A DNA stretch of 64,000 bases, taken from contig NZ_CP018154.1 of NCBI RefSeq assembly GCF_001889025.1, positions 1,788,501-1,852,500 on the forward strand, in the 5' to 3' direction. The notes beneath the pieces were generated by a model. The model saw nothing but the letters and a program-made list of their open reading frames with translations, searched no databases and was not told the DNA's origin. Every line of letters starts with the position of its first letter. Positions within the stretch are counted from its first letter, which is position 1. The translations under genes and the position numbers were made by a program. Positions 41,414 through 50,765 of the stretch are shown piece after piece. This DNA is from Sphingorhabdus lutea (GTDB taxonomy: Bacteria; Pseudomonadota; Alphaproteobacteria; Sphingomonadales; Sphingomonadaceae).

Positions 41414-42948
41414 ATAATATCTGCCTCTATTTGCATAAAATTGGCCAGCTGGCCCAATCTTTTTTCGATGCTTTCCCCGATTAAATTTTCCATATCCTGC
41501 GGAATGAATAAAAATAACTTACCATCCTGTAATGTGATGGAAGTGCTGCGGATTAATGCCTCTGCGCCGCCGCTTAACCTTTGCGCAAGGCGAAATGCCA
41601 ATCCCCATCCTGTGGCCCTGTTCATTTGCGCATCACTGGCAAAATGTCCGCCAAGGGGGAAATATCCATCATCGCCGCCAAAACAGCTATATACCGCCTG
41701 CGCCATCACCTCGCGCCCCACAACATCAACCCCCGTCCAATTACCATGAAGGGCAATATCCACCCCGCGAACCGACCGAAAATCGGGGTTGGCGCGCCAT
41801 GCCACATCGCATAAATTGGCCGCAGCAAGACGTAATCTGGGCATATCCGTGCCATCTTCAATGAATAAATGACTTACCCAATCATCCAAAATTTGCCCAT
41901 GCGCGGGAAAGCGACCCAATTCATTGCCGACATCAGCCGTGCTTTCCAATAATGGGTCTAAATATCGTTGTTCGGAACTTAAATCATTATATAAAATACC
42001 TTCCCTAATCCCCTTTGTTGAAACAATAAATTTTTTTGGACCGAAATTTTTGGCAATAATTTTCAACATCAACGCCGCATCATATAATTTACCCGCGCGC
42101 ATCGAAGCCAGCCATTCATATTGGCCCAATTTTTCGTCATCCATGCCTGCAATCATGCTGATAATATTGTCCAACTTGTCGGCGGGAAGGCAAAATTGAT
42201 CCATGATGGGCAAAGGATAATTAGTCTCCAACATATAAAGCCGCATCAAAGCACGCCAAGAGCCGCCAACCATGTAGAAATTTTCAATATTTTTGCAGGC
42301 GAAATTGGCCGCGCCCAATAATCGGGAAAATTCACCCTCCAAAATCGCCATATCCTGGCTTATTTGTTTGTCAGAGCGAATAATCGCCCTATCCTCGCCC
42401 TCTCTAATCGCCTGTAACCTTAACACGCCAAGCGGCATTGAAACACATTCATGCACTTTATTATCCGACAGGATTGCCAGCTCCAAACTACCCCCGCCCA
42501 AATCGCCCATCATACCGCATGCATTATTGATAGATGATAATATCCCCATTGCGGCAAAATATGCTTCATCCTCTCCGCCAATAACCTGCATTTCAATGCC
42601 CAGTGACGCTGCCTTTTCAACAATTTTATGGCCATTTTTTGCATCACGAACTGCGGCCGTGGCAATGACAATCGGATTTGCGATGCCATATTGCAGCGCC
42701 AATAATTTAAACCGTGCCAAGGCGCGTAGGCATCTATCCATCGCATCCTTGCCAATTTTGCCATTTATATCAAGCGATGCACCAAGGCCCGCCAATATTT
42801 TTTCATTAAATAAAATATTGGGCGCACGGGCGGGGCCGCCATAAATCACCAATCGAACCGAATTTGATCCAACATCAATAATCGCCTTTTGCGCCTTCAC
42901 ACTTCCGCGCGGTTCGGGCGTAATATATTGCTCGCTCAACTTATCCAT
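41401..42948 (-). CDS. ppx: Exopolyphosphatase (Ppx/GppA family)
   Basis: A protein of about 515 residues of the ASKHA-fold Ppx/GppA family, which removes terminal phosphate from polyphosphate. The N-terminal phosphate-binding motifs are AIIDVGSNSVRLVIY and MMGDLGGGSLELAIL, with GGEDEAYFAAMG between them. A C-terminal helical HD-like region follows. The ATG at 42946-42948 is used; an in-frame GTG two codons earlier is possible. It follows ppk1 with a gap of a few bases, the classic ppk-ppx operon, so synthesis and breakdown of polyphosphate are co-expressed. Confidence 0.93.
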   Translation of the reverse strand: MDKLSEQYITPEPRGSVKAQKAIIDVGSNSVRLVIYGGPARAPNILFNEKILAGLGASLDINGKIGKDAMDRCLRALARFKLLALQYGIANPIVIATAAVRDAKNGHKIVEKAASLGIEMQVIGGEDEAYFAAMGILSSINNACGMMGDLGGGSLELAILSDNKVHECVSMPLGVLRLQAIREGEDRAIIRSDKQISQDMAILEGEFSRLLGAANFACKNIENFYMVGGSWRALMRLYMLETNYPLPIMDQFCLPADKLDNIISMIAGMDDEKLGQYEWLASMRAGKLYDAALMLKIIAKNFGPKKFIVSTKGIREGILYNDLSSEQRYLDPLLESTADVGNELGRFPAHGQILDDWVSHLFIEDGTDMPRLRLAAANLCDVAWRANPDFRSVRGVDIALHGNWTGVDVVGREVMAQAVYSCFGGDDGYFPLGGHFASDAQMNRATGWGLAFRLAQRLSGGAEALIRSTSITLQDGKLFLFIPQDMENLIGESIEKRLGQLANFMQIEADIIFKG

Positions 42949-42961
42949 ATCCACAATTTAT

Positions 42962-45154
42962 CTATATCCCCCAGCCATCTTGGCCTTCATCATGGCTTAA
43001 TTGTCGTAATTTTGGCACTGATTTTTTCTTCAATGCCTTTCCCCTGCCCGATAGGGAAGGATTATCCATAAAATATTGGTGCAGGTTAAATGGTTTTTTC
43101 ACTGCCTGCACGCGAACATATTCGCCTTCATTATTCAATGTCCAACTTTGTTGATTATCCAATAAATTGGCCAATAAAACCTGAAATAATATTTGCATAT
43201 GCACGGTTGGGTTAATCATGGGCAGCATATATTCCACCCGCCGGTCCAAATTGCGCGTCATCCAATCTGCCGAGCTAATATAAACATCGGCCTTATCATG
43301 CGGTAATTTGGCTCCATTTCCAAATGCCCAAATCCGGCTATGCTCCAAAAACCTGCCCACAATGGATTTTACTCTTATATTTTCCGAAAGCCCCAATACA
43401 CCAGGGCGAAGACAGCATATCCCCCGCACGACCAGGCTGATATTCACGCCTTTTTGGCTGGCTTCATATAATTTTTCAATCATTCCCACATCGACCAGGG
43501 AATTCATCTTTGCCCAAATTTCACCAGGCAAACCTTTTTCCACATTGGCAATTTCACGTTCGATTAAGCTATTTAATTTTTCCCGCATATTATGAGGTGA
43601 AAAAGTGGCCAATTTTAAATCATGCGGCTTAATATATCCGGTGACATAGTTAAATAATTGGACTGCATCTGATGCAGCGTCTTTATTGGCCGTGAAATAG
43701 CTTAAATCGGTATAAATTTTGGAAGTGATGGGATGGTAATTACCCGTCCCGAAATGGCAATAGGTGACGATCCCCTCATCCTCTTTACGAATGACCATAG
43801 AAATTTTGGCATGGGTTTTCATGTTCACAAAACCATAAACAACCTGAACCCCCGCCTTTTCAAGTGCGTCAGCCCAATATAAATTTTGCTCCTCATCAAA
43901 ACGCGCCTTAATCTCCACCACAACGGTCACAGACTTGCCTTGCTCTGCAGCGTTGATAAGAGCGCGAATAATGCGTGATTGGCTGCCGGCGCGATATAAT
44001 GTTTGCTTAATCGCCACAACTTTGGGGTCTGCGGCGGCTTGTTCCAAAAATGAAATCACCACATCAAAACTTTCATATGGGTGATGAACCAATATATCCT
44101 TTGCCTTTACGGCAGCAAAAATATCCCCATCATATTCGCGCACACGTTCGGGAAAACGCGGTGAAAATGGGCTAAATTTATGGATGGGCAAATCCAAATC
44201 AACTATTTCGGATAAATCGCACACCCCAACAAAGGGCAAATCATCAATAGACGCATTGGGCATCATCGACACATTTTCGATTAAAAAATTGCGCAATTTA
44301 TCGCCCATTTGTTCGGTTAATTCCAACCTTATCCCATCGCCTCTGCGGCGTCTTTTTATGGCGCCCTTAAAATATTGAACCAAATCTTCGGCTTCTTCTT
44401 CAAATTCAATATCGCTATTGCGGATAAGACGGAACATCCCCCAATCTTTCACCTTATATTGGGGGAAAATTGTTTCGGCAAAATGGGCAATTACATGTTC
44501 CACCGCAACAAAAATTGGTTCTTCACCAGGCAATTTCACAAAGCGGGCAAGACTGTCTGGCAATAAAATTAACTGCCAAATCTGACGCGCTTTATCATCC
44601 TCTATATCCAATAATAAACATCGCCCCAAATTGGCAATAAAGGGAAATGGGTGCGATGGATCCAATGCCTGCGGCGTCAATAATGGGTAAATTTGACCGT
44701 AAAAATATCCATGCAGCCACTCTACATGCGCCTTAGACAGGTTTTTACAGCTTGTCACCGTAATGTTCATATTGGCCAATTCTTCGCGCATTGATTTCCA
44801 AATATTGGATTGCCGCACGACCAAGGCATCGCTGGCCATTTCAATTTCCGACAATTGTTGGCGCGGCGTGCGCCCATCAAAACTGACCACATCAACATTT
44901 TGCATCAATTGCACGGCAAGTCCGGCAACACGCACCATGAAAAATTCATCTAAATTCGTCGCAGAAATAGATAAAAACCTTAACCGCTCCAAAATTGGAT
45001 GGTTCATATTTTCCGCTTCGCTTAAAACGCGCTCATTAAATTTCAACCAGCTTAATTCACGGTTGGAATATCGTGCACCGCCCACAGGAATGACAAAGCC
45101 TTTTTCGGCATCAAATTGGTTTAAATTGCCTGTTGCCGGTGACTTATTATTCAT
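42962..45154 (-). CDS. ppk1: Polyphosphate kinase 1
   Basis: A 730-residue PPK1, which makes polyphosphate from ATP at the membrane. The N-terminal domain starts RYSNRELSWLKFNERVLSEA. The two phospholipase D-like catalytic domains carry the autophosphorylated histidine in NMKTHAKISMVIRKE and the conserved HFGTGNYHPITSKIYTD. The C-terminal domain has SSADWMTRNLDRRVEYMLP. AGGGAA lies before the ATG. It begins 7 bases after the hdaA stop and precedes ppx. Confidence 0.96.
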   Translation of the reverse strand: MNNKSPATGNLNQFDAEKGFVIPVGGARYSNRELSWLKFNERVLSEAENMNHPILERLRFLSISATNLDEFFMVRVAGLAVQLMQNVDVVSFDGRTPRQQLSEIEMASDALVVRQSNIWKSMREELANMNITVTSCKNLSKAHVEWLHGYFYGQIYPLLTPQALDPSHPFPFIANLGRCLLLDIEDDKARQIWQLILLPDSLARFVKLPGEEPIFVAVEHVIAHFAETIFPQYKVKDWGMFRLIRNSDIEFEEEAEDLVQYFKGAIKRRRRGDGIRLELTEQMGDKLRNFLIENVSMMPNASIDDLPFVGVCDLSEIVDLDLPIHKFSPFSPRFPERVREYDGDIFAAVKAKDILVHHPYESFDVVISFLEQAAADPKVVAIKQTLYRAGSQSRIIRALINAAEQGKSVTVVVEIKARFDEEQNLYWADALEKAGVQVVYGFVNMKTHAKISMVIRKEDEGIVTYCHFGTGNYHPITSKIYTDLSYFTANKDAASDAVQLFNYVTGYIKPHDLKLATFSPHNMREKLNSLIEREIANVEKGLPGEIWAKMNSLVDVGMIEKLYEASQKGVNISLVVRGICCLRPGVLGLSENIRVKSIVGRFLEHSRIWAFGNGAKLPHDKADVYISSADWMTRNLDRRVEYMLPMINPTVHMQILFQVLLANLLDNQQSWTLNNEGEYVRVQAVKKPFNLHQYFMDNPSLSGRGKALKKKSVPKLRQLSHDEGQDGWGI

Positions 45155-45161
45155 AAATTCC

Positions 45162-45746
45162 CTAATATATTTGACGGACCAATGGCAATGTGATGGGCGA
45201 TTTTTGTTCCAATGCCAACCGATTTATCTCAATCGCGCATTGTTCAACTGCCATATATGATCTTTCAATTCTTTTGATTAAATAGGCACTTGCCTCATCA
45301 TAAATGGTCGCACCACGATCATTTAAATGTTTTTGCAATAAATTTTCGACCATTTCATCATCGGGCGGCGCAATTTCAACCCAATCCATCGAACCAATGC
45401 GCGATTTCAAATCGGGCAATGTCATTTGCCATTCAAATGCCGGCCTTTGCGAGGCGAAAATCAATGGGATATTTTTCTCCCTCGCCAAATTCCACTGCGC
45501 GAATAAAAATTCCTCGCCACTATTTTGCGCATCATCAATTATCACCGCATCGCCCAATGTGGCGGCATATTTTAACATGGTGCTTTTGCCGCTGCGTCCC
45601 GCGCCAGATAATAATAATTGACCGCTTGATTTTTGAAATATTTGATCGATACGACGAACAATAAATTCATTGCAATTTGTAATGATTAAACGGCCAATTT
45701 CACCATTAACAATAGCATCAATTGGCAGGGCGATTTGACGCGACAT
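45162..45746 (-). CDS. hdaA: DnaA-related regulator HdaA
   Basis: A 194-residue DnaA-like AAA+ protein without the DNA-binding domain. Walker A is GAGRSGKST and Walker B is VIIDDAQ. The lid region and ending (RIERSYMAVEQCAIEINRLA) match Hda proteins. In alphaproteobacteria HdaA, loaded on the replication clamp, stimulates ATP hydrolysis by DnaA and so limits re-initiation. ATG at 45744-45746 gives MSRQIALPID; an ATG 5 codons earlier (45761) is also open. The DUF2066 gene lies upstream on the same strand and ppk1 follows. Confidence 0.9.
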   Translation of the reverse strand: MSRQIALPIDAIVNGEIGRLIITNCNEFIVRRIDQIFQKSSGQLLLSGAGRSGKSTMLKYAATLGDAVIIDDAQNSGEEFLFAQWNLAREKNIPLIFASQRPAFEWQMTLPDLKSRIGSMDWVEIAPPDDEMVENLLQKHLNDRGATIYDEASAYLIKRIERSYMAVEQCAIEINRLALEQKSPITLPLVRQIY

Positions 45747-45788
45747 GATTTCACTTTTCATCCTTATATCAAATTATATATCAATATT

Positions 45789-46991
45789 TTACGCAGCGAA
45801 TCTATGACTGGCGGCAAGATTGCCTTTTTTATCCCTGGCAGGCCTTTTTTGTATTTTAACATCATTAAACGCAGTCGGCGAAGATTTTGGTGCCGGCCCT
45901 GATTTTGGTAATAATGATTTTGGCGCGGGCGCAGATTTTGGTGCTGGCGCAGATTTTGGCGCGGGCGCAGGCGCAGGATCATTATTAACGGGCGCATCAA
46001 CCGGCGGCGAAAGCGGGGTTATTGGCGTTTCTGGAATTTCACCGCCCATATCGCTTTCATCCATAATCGGCGCTTCTTCCTCAACCGGCTCTTCCAAAAC
46101 TTCCTCTTGAACCACCAAAGATGAATCGCCCCGCAATCGCCCATTGGCAAGCGCCTGTTGGAACATACCATCCATGCGCGCTGCGCCCTCTACCATCAAT
46201 CGGCGCATGGCGTTTTCGCCCGTTACGCGCAAATTAAAACTGCCAATTAACTTTTTATCCGGCCCATAAAATGCGGTAAATTTACCCACTAAAGGACCAC
46301 CGGGCCAACTATGTTCAACCTTTACAACCGGAATCAAAACATCCGCTGCGCCAAATTGATCCATAATCACGCGCCACCATCCACGCCCCCTTCGTTCAAT
46401 TTGCCCGGCATTTAACAATAGTGATTCGGCCTGAAACCCGCTTGGCCGCACATAATCAATTGTGCTTTCGCTGGTTTTAAATAATGCCCATGCACGTTGC
46501 CATTCGGTGCGGCGTTCAAAGACAAAATTTGCGCCGCCATCGGTCATTACCGGCAAAATCAACATGGGTGCGGATCGTCTGGCCACGCCCTTAATGCCCA
46601 AAATCTGCCCTGCTCTGGCACGATCAAAAACAACGCCCAATTTTGCTACATAACGGCGCGGGCCAATTTGCTCTTCTTCCACAACAATGGCGGTTACCAT
46701 ATTGTCCAGCGCACTATCGCTTAAGCTCGCGCCCTTGCCATGTCGGCTGCTATATAATTTGCTCCACGCTTTGCGCTGCGCCTCTTGCCATCCCTTGCGC
46801 CGTGCATCATCGGCATTATTGCCCGTGACATTTACCTCAATGCCCGCAACTTCAAAATCGCCTGTGCTGGCAATGGGCGCAATACCACGCTTTGGCCCTT
46901 CTATCTGTGCCCAAATGGCTGTGGTTCCCAACAATGCAGTCACGCATAATGCCGCACAGATTCGCTTAAAATTTGAAATAGATTTTATCAT
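45789..46991 (-). CDS. DUF2066 domain protein with Ala-Pro-Lys-Ser tail
   Basis: A protein of about 400 residues that is probably exported. A signal-like segment (RICAALCVTALLGTTAIWAQ) precedes a DUF2066 domain (about 30-290; VAGIEVNVTGNNADDARRKG, WQEAQRKAWSKLYS). The C-terminal 100 residues are disordered in look: an acidic Glu/Pro stretch, then repeated APAPKS units and a basic end. Function is unknown. The ATG at 46989-46991 has AAGGGAA upstream. An extension to 47048 would run into the purM promoter region. The DUF2066-hdaA pairing next to purMN recurs in alphaproteobacteria, but why is not known to me. Confidence 0.83.
   Translation of the reverse strand: MIKSISNFKRICAALCVTALLGTTAIWAQIEGPKRGIAPIASTGDFEVAGIEVNVTGNNADDARRKGWQEAQRKAWSKLYSSRHGKGASLSDSALDNMVTAIVVEEEQIGPRRYVAKLGVVFDRARAGQILGIKGVARRSAPMLILPVMTDGGANFVFERRTEWQRAWALFKTSESTIDYVRPSGFQAESLLLNAGQIERRGRGWWRVIMDQFGAADVLIPVVKVEHSWPGGPLVGKFTAFYGPDKKLIGSFNLRVTGENAMRRLMVEGAARMDGMFQQALANGRLRGDSSLVVQEEVLEEPVEEEAPIMDESDMGGEIPETPITPLSPPVDAPVNNDPAPAPAPKSAPAPKSAPAPKSLLPKSGPAPKSSPTAFNDVKIQKRPARDKKGNLAASHRFAA
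45883..45969 (-). repeat. Tandem 18-base repeat encoding APAPKS units
   Basis: Five units beginning GATTTTGG on the plus strand start at 45883, 45901, 45916, 45934 and 45952; one unit is 15 bases, the others 18. On the coding strand they give repeated (A/G)PAPKS. The repeat is in frame within the DUF2066 gene and may vary in copy number. Confidence 0.85.
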
Positions 46992-47054
46992 TAATTCCCT
47001 TTTGGCGATTTTGGCATAGAAATCCAAGCAAGAATTCGTTATTCGCATCTTTAT

Positions 47055-48161
47055 ATGGCAAATAATGACAATAAAGAAGAAAATTACACCTATGCTAAGG
47101 CGGGTGTATCAATCGAAGCGGGCAATGCCCTAGTCAAAGCAATCGGGCCGCTGGCACGCATGACGGCGCGTGCCGGTGCGGATGCTGACCTTGGCGGATT
47201 TGGCGGCTTTTTCGACCCCAAGGCAGCGGGTTATAAAGATCCCTTGCTGGTCGCGGCCAATGATGGCGTCGGCACAAAGGTGAAATTGGCCATTGATTAT
47301 GATCGCCATGATCAAATCGGCATCGATTTGGTGGCTATGTGCGTCAATGATTTAATTGTGCAGGGCGCAGAGCCTTTATTCTTCCTTGATTATTTTGCCA
47401 CGGGCCGCCTTGAAAATGGAATTGCTGAAAGGGTAATTGCGGGCATTGCCAATGGGTGCATGGAATCAGGATGCGCGTTAATTGGCGGCGAAACCGCAGA
47501 AATGCCTGGTATGTATGCAGATGGCGATTATGATTTGGCCGGTTTTTGTGTTGGCGCGGTGGAACGCGGCGAACAATTAACGGGCGAAAAAGTGGCCAAT
47601 GGCAATATTCTGATCGGGCTTGCATCTTCGGGTGTCCATTCAAATGGCTTTTCACTTGTGCGCCGACTTGCACAGGATAAGGGATGGAAATTGGATCGCC
47701 CTGCCTTATTCGACAATGAAAAATTATTGATTGATTATTTAATCGCACCGACAAAATTATATGTAAAAAGCCTGCTCCCCTTAATCCGCAGCGGCGCAAT
47801 CAACGCCTTGGCACATATTACGGGCGGCGGTTTGTTGGAAAATATTCCGCGTATTTTGCCACATGGGCTTCACGCACATGTTGATGCAGGAAATTGGGAA
47901 CAACCGCGCCTGATGGCATTTTTACAGGCACAGGGTAATATTGAGCCTATGGAAATGGCCCGCACATTTAATTGCGGCATTGGCATGGTGTTGGTGGTCG
48001 ATTCGGACAAGGTTGATGACATCTTGCCCAAATTGGCCGAAGCAGGTGAAACCGCCTATATTATCGGCGACATCAAATCGGGCGAAAAAGGATGCACCGT
48101 TTCAGGCAAAGATGAAATTTGGAGCGCGAAGGGCGCGTGGACAGCAACGCATCATGGCTGA
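47055..48161 (+). CDS. purM: Phosphoribosylformylglycinamidine cyclo-ligase (AIR synthetase)
   Basis: A 368-residue enzyme of purine synthesis that closes the imidazole ring of AIR using ATP. The start [20 protein letters not shown] is the family signature. Further motifs are [44 protein letters not shown] and [15 protein letters not shown]. Its last 8 bases overlap the start of purN, coupling two steps of the same pathway. It diverges from the DUF2066 gene across 63 bases. Confidence 0.96.
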   Translation: MANNDNKEENYTYAKAGVSIEAGNALVKAIGPLARMTARAGADADLGGFGGFFDPKAAGYKDPLLVAANDGVGTKVKLAIDYDRHDQIGIDLVAMCVNDLIVQGAEPLFFLDYFATGRLENGIAERVIAGIANGCMESGCALIGGETAEMPGMYADGDYDLAGFCVGAVERGEQLTGEKVANGNILIGLASSGVHSNGFSLVRRLAQDKGWKLDRPALFDNEKLLIDYLIAPTKLYVKSLLPLIRSGAINALAHITGGGLLENIPRILPHGLHAHVDAGNWEQPRLMAFLQAQGNIEPMEMARTFNCGIGMVLVVDSDKVDDILPKLAEAGETAYIIGDIKSGEKGCTVSGKDEIWSAKGAWTATHHG

Positions 48162-49119
48162 AAAGGCCAAAATCGCCATTTTAATATCCGGCAGCGGCAG
48201 CAATATGGCGGCGCTGCTTTATCATAGTAAATTGCCAAATTGCCCCTATGAAATTGTCATGGTGGGCAGCAATAAACCTGATGCAGGCGGCCTTTCCATT
48301 GCCGCCGCAGAGGGAATTAGCATTTTTGCTCATCCGCATAAAGGCATGACACGCGAGGCGCATGACCAAATCATGCATGATGCTGTTATAAAATCGGGCG
48401 CAGATTATATCATCCTTGCCGGTTATATGCGGATATTATCAGCTCAATTTGTACAAAAATGGGATGGCCGGATGTTGAATATTCATCCCTCACTTTTGCC
48501 CAAATATAAAGGATTGCATACACATCAACGTGCCATTGATGCGGGCGATAAATTTGGCGGGGTCAGCGTGCATTTGGTGACCGCTGAATTGGATGATGGC
48601 CCTATATTGGGGCAATGCAAGGTTGCTATATTACCCGATGACAATGCAGAAAGCCTAGCCAAAAGAATATTATTCGCTGAACATCAGCTATATCCCCATA
48701 TTGTTTGCGAATATGTGTCGCGCTTCCAAAATCCGAAATATTTGCTTGATAAAGTTCGCGCCCTTGCCCTTGCCCTGCCCCAAAGTCATGAGCGTGAAAG
48801 CCATGGCAGCGAGGGATGGCGCGTTGGCAGTGAAAAATCGGGCAAATATTTTGCCTATTTTAACAATAGGCATCATGGCGAGGATCATATTGCCCTTTTG
48901 GTAAAAACGAGCGGGATGGATGAGCTTTTATCCCTATGTGAGAATCAACCCGATATTTATTTTAAGCCTGCTTATTATGGGGCAAGCGGCTGGGTTGCCA
49001 TTATCCTGAACCGGCCAAATGTTGATTGGGAGCATATTGCCACATGGATGCAACGTAGCTGGCGCAGCGTCGCGCCGAAAAGCATGACCAAATTAATGGA
49101 TATTGCCGAGCAATTTTAA
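48154..49119 (+). CDS. purN: GAR transformylase fused to a YjbR/MmcQ domain
   Basis: A 321-residue two-domain protein. Residues 1-190 are phosphoribosylglycinamide formyltransferase: the nucleotide loop [14 protein letters not shown], catalytic Asn109 and His111 in [18 protein letters not shown], and Asp147 in [11 protein letters not shown]. Residues 197-321 look like an MmcQ/YjbR domain (DUF419), with [39 protein letters not shown] and [12 protein letters not shown], and an end [20 protein letters not shown]. The linker is short and without a stop. PurN alone is usually 190-220 residues, so the extension is real. The added domain may bind nucleic acid or a ligand; its role here is unknown. 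ATG at 48154 overlaps purM by 8 bases. Confidence 0.93.
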   Translation: MAEKAKIAILISGSGSNMAALLYHSKLPNCPYEIVMVGSNKPDAGGLSIAAAEGISIFAHPHKGMTREAHDQIMHDAVIKSGADYIILAGYMRILSAQFVQKWDGRMLNIHPSLLPKYKGLHTHQRAIDAGDKFGGVSVHLVTAELDDGPILGQCKVAILPDDNAESLAKRILFAEHQLYPHIVCEYVSRFQNPKYLLDKVRALALALPQSHERESHGSEGWRVGSEKSGKYFAYFNNRHHGEDHIALLVKTSGMDELLSLCENQPDIYFKPAYYGASGWVAIILNRPNVDWEHIATWMQRSWRSVAPKSMTKLMDIAEQF

Positions 49120-49127
49120 ACAAAAAA

Positions 49128-49156
49128 GCCACCAGAAGCGATTCCGGTGGCCTTTT
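49128..49156. terminator. Bidirectional terminator (purN / ndk)
   Basis: Stem GCCACC at 49128-49133 pairs with GGTGGC at 49146-49151, extended inward by a partly paired AGAA/TTCC. An A run comes before and a T run after. It separates convergent purN and ndk. Confidence 0.88.
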
Positions 49157-49176
49157 TCATCTATTTGTAGCGATGA

Positions 49177-49599
49177 TTATCCAACAATTTCTTCTGGTTT
49201 AAAGAAATATGCGATTTCAATTGCTGCATTTTCGTCGCTGTCGCTGCCATGCACGCTATTTGCTTCGATGCTTTCGGCGAATTCTGCGCGAATTGTGCCA
49301 GGTGCAGCATCCGCTGGATTGGTCGCGCCCATAATGTCGCGATTTGCTTGCATGGCATTTTCACCTTCAAGAACCTGAACAACCACAGGGCCGCTAATCA
49401 TGAAATCGACCAATTCACCAAAGAAAGGACGCTCTTTATGCACAGCATAAAAACCTTCTGCTTGGTCGCGGGTCATTTGGATACGCTTTGATGCGACAAC
49501 GCGCAGGCCAGCTTCTTCCAATTTTGCTGTCACCGCGCCGGTTAAATTGCGGCGTGTAGCGTCTGGTTTAATGATTGAAAATGTACGGGTAACCGCCAT
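49177..49599 (-). CDS. ndk: Nucleoside diphosphate kinase
   Basis: A 140-residue enzyme that balances nucleoside triphosphate pools by moving the gamma phosphate. The phospho-acceptor His117 is in [15 protein letters not shown]. The start [20 protein letters not shown] and the segments [20 protein letters not shown] and [20 protein letters not shown] are typical. It has its own upstream region of about 150 bases and shares its terminator with purN. Confidence 0.97.
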   Translation of the reverse strand: MAVTRTFSIIKPDATRRNLTGAVTAKLEEAGLRVVASKRIQMTRDQAEGFYAVHKERPFFGELVDFMISGPVVVQVLEGENAMQANRDIMGATNPADAAPGTIRAEFAESIEANSVHGSDSDENAAIEIAYFFKPEEIVG

Positions 49600-49746
49600 G
49601 TGAATGCTCCTTTGGAATAAATGTTGGCCGCGCCTTAGCCTTGCCTGCCCGATATGGCAAGCATTTGCTTATCATATCGGCAAAAATGGACTGCTGATTA
49701 TAATTTAACAAAAATAACTGGCGGCTTTTTAATCCGCCCATTATCA
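49600..49746. promoter_or_regulatory. ndk upstream region
   Basis: A 147-base gap between the lipoprotein gene and ndk, both on the minus strand. It should hold the ndk promoter, but no confident -35/-10 pair or hairpin is seen. Confidence 0.25.
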
Positions 49747-50214
49747 TTATTTTTTATTCTTGCCGCCCATAATCAATATTTGCGTTGCGGCGTCACTGGT
49801 TTCCTTGCTGATGACAAAGGAAATATCCTCGCCTCTATCAGATTTTCCAATAATCATTTTGCCATTATCAACACTTGTTTCACTTTCAATTTTGAAACCT
49901 TTGGCTTCTGCTTCTTTTTTATAAAATTCTGCCGTATCTTCCATTGATTTATCGGTTTCCAACGTCACAATTTGCGATTCACCATCTTCATTTTTCGTGC
50001 TCATCACGCCTTTGGATGTCGCGCCCGGCAAAACGGCAAAGCCAAATGGCATTTGTTCAGGCTTAAGCGTTTCAGAAACCTTCATGCTGCCCTTTTCGGT
50101 TTCGATGGAGACCTCATCACCATCTTTCGACACATCTGGCCCACCACAAGCGGCCAGCCCAATGACCAGTGAAATTGCAGCGAATATATTTATAGGTTTA
50201 ATGGAACGCATCAT
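49747..50214 (-). CDS. Small lipoprotein of unknown function
   Basis: A 155-residue protein with a lipoprotein signal: MMRSIKPINIFAAISLVIGL followed by the lipobox LAAC at about residue 23, so the mature protein would be lipidated. The rest is a polar acidic domain (DVSKDGDEVSIETEKGSMKV, MKVSETLKPEQMPFG, FYKKEAEAKGFKIESE) of unknown fold. Two adjacent ATGs (50214, 50211) are both possible starts; GAGGAA lies upstream. It is not an obvious partner of its neighbours. Confidence 0.8.
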   Translation of the reverse strand: MMRSIKPINIFAAISLVIGLAACGGPDVSKDGDEVSIETEKGSMKVSETLKPEQMPFGFAVLPGATSKGVMSTKNEDGESQIVTLETDKSMEDTAEFYKKEAEAKGFKIESETSVDNGKMIIGKSDRGEDISFVISKETSDAATQILIMGGKNKK

Positions 50215-50297
50215 TCTTTCCTCTATTTTTAATCCTAATAATAAAAGTAAGGTTTAAAAATAATTTTACAATTAGAAAGATGCTTTATTGTTAAATA

Positions 50298-50732
50298 TCA
50301 GGGGCCTTTCACCCATTTACCGTCCAATTGCTTCCAATAATGTTTTTCAATATTTTCGCCGTCCAACTCACGCCATGTTGCACGGGCATTGTCAATTTGT
50401 TCGGGTAAAAAAAGGAACAGGACACGTGCATATTGCATCGCCAGAGCATCCCAAACGCCATCGGCAAGCGCGATTAAATTTGCCCCATTTATATTTTGTC
50501 CATCAGGCGAAATGACAATGGGTGTTTTTGCGGCATCATCATCCTGCGCATGACAATTTGGTAAAAAAGAGCTTTTAATTTGTGTCCATAGCCGATCGGA
50601 TATTTGATGACATAAGGGCGCATCAGCGCATTTTATGTGCAATCGTTCCCCCGCCTCCAAAATCTTTTGCGCCAATTGAGGCAAGACATAAGGGGCGGGG
50701 TCACGTTGTAACTGATAAAAATCTACACGCAC
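50298..50732 (-). CDS. holC: DNA polymerase III chi subunit
   Basis: A 144-residue chi subunit of the DNA polymerase III clamp loader, which contacts single-strand binding protein. The start MRVDFYQLQRDPAPYVLPQL and the pattern AQKILEAGERLHIKCAD, SSFLPNCHAQ, DGVWDALAMQYARVLFLFLP are typical of short alphaproteobacterial HolC. It lies 33 bases after pepA, the pepA-holC order seen in many proteobacteria. Confidence 0.88.
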   Translation of the reverse strand: MRVDFYQLQRDPAPYVLPQLAQKILEAGERLHIKCADAPLCHQISDRLWTQIKSSFLPNCHAQDDDAAKTPIVISPDGQNINGANLIALADGVWDALAMQYARVLFLFLPEQIDNARATWRELDGENIEKHYWKQLDGKWVKGP

Positions 50733-50765
50733 TTTATATTCACAAAATATATATCCGTTTCATTC

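Noticed and set aside
45883-45969. Possible CRISPR-like direct repeats
   Set aside because: Units are adjacent with no spacers, in frame with a coding sequence, and no cas genes are nearby.
45820-46110. Gly-Ala-Asp-Phe repeat protein on the plus strand
   Set aside because: It is the antisense reading of the APAPKS repeat of the DUF2066 gene; the minus strand has the signal peptide and domain.
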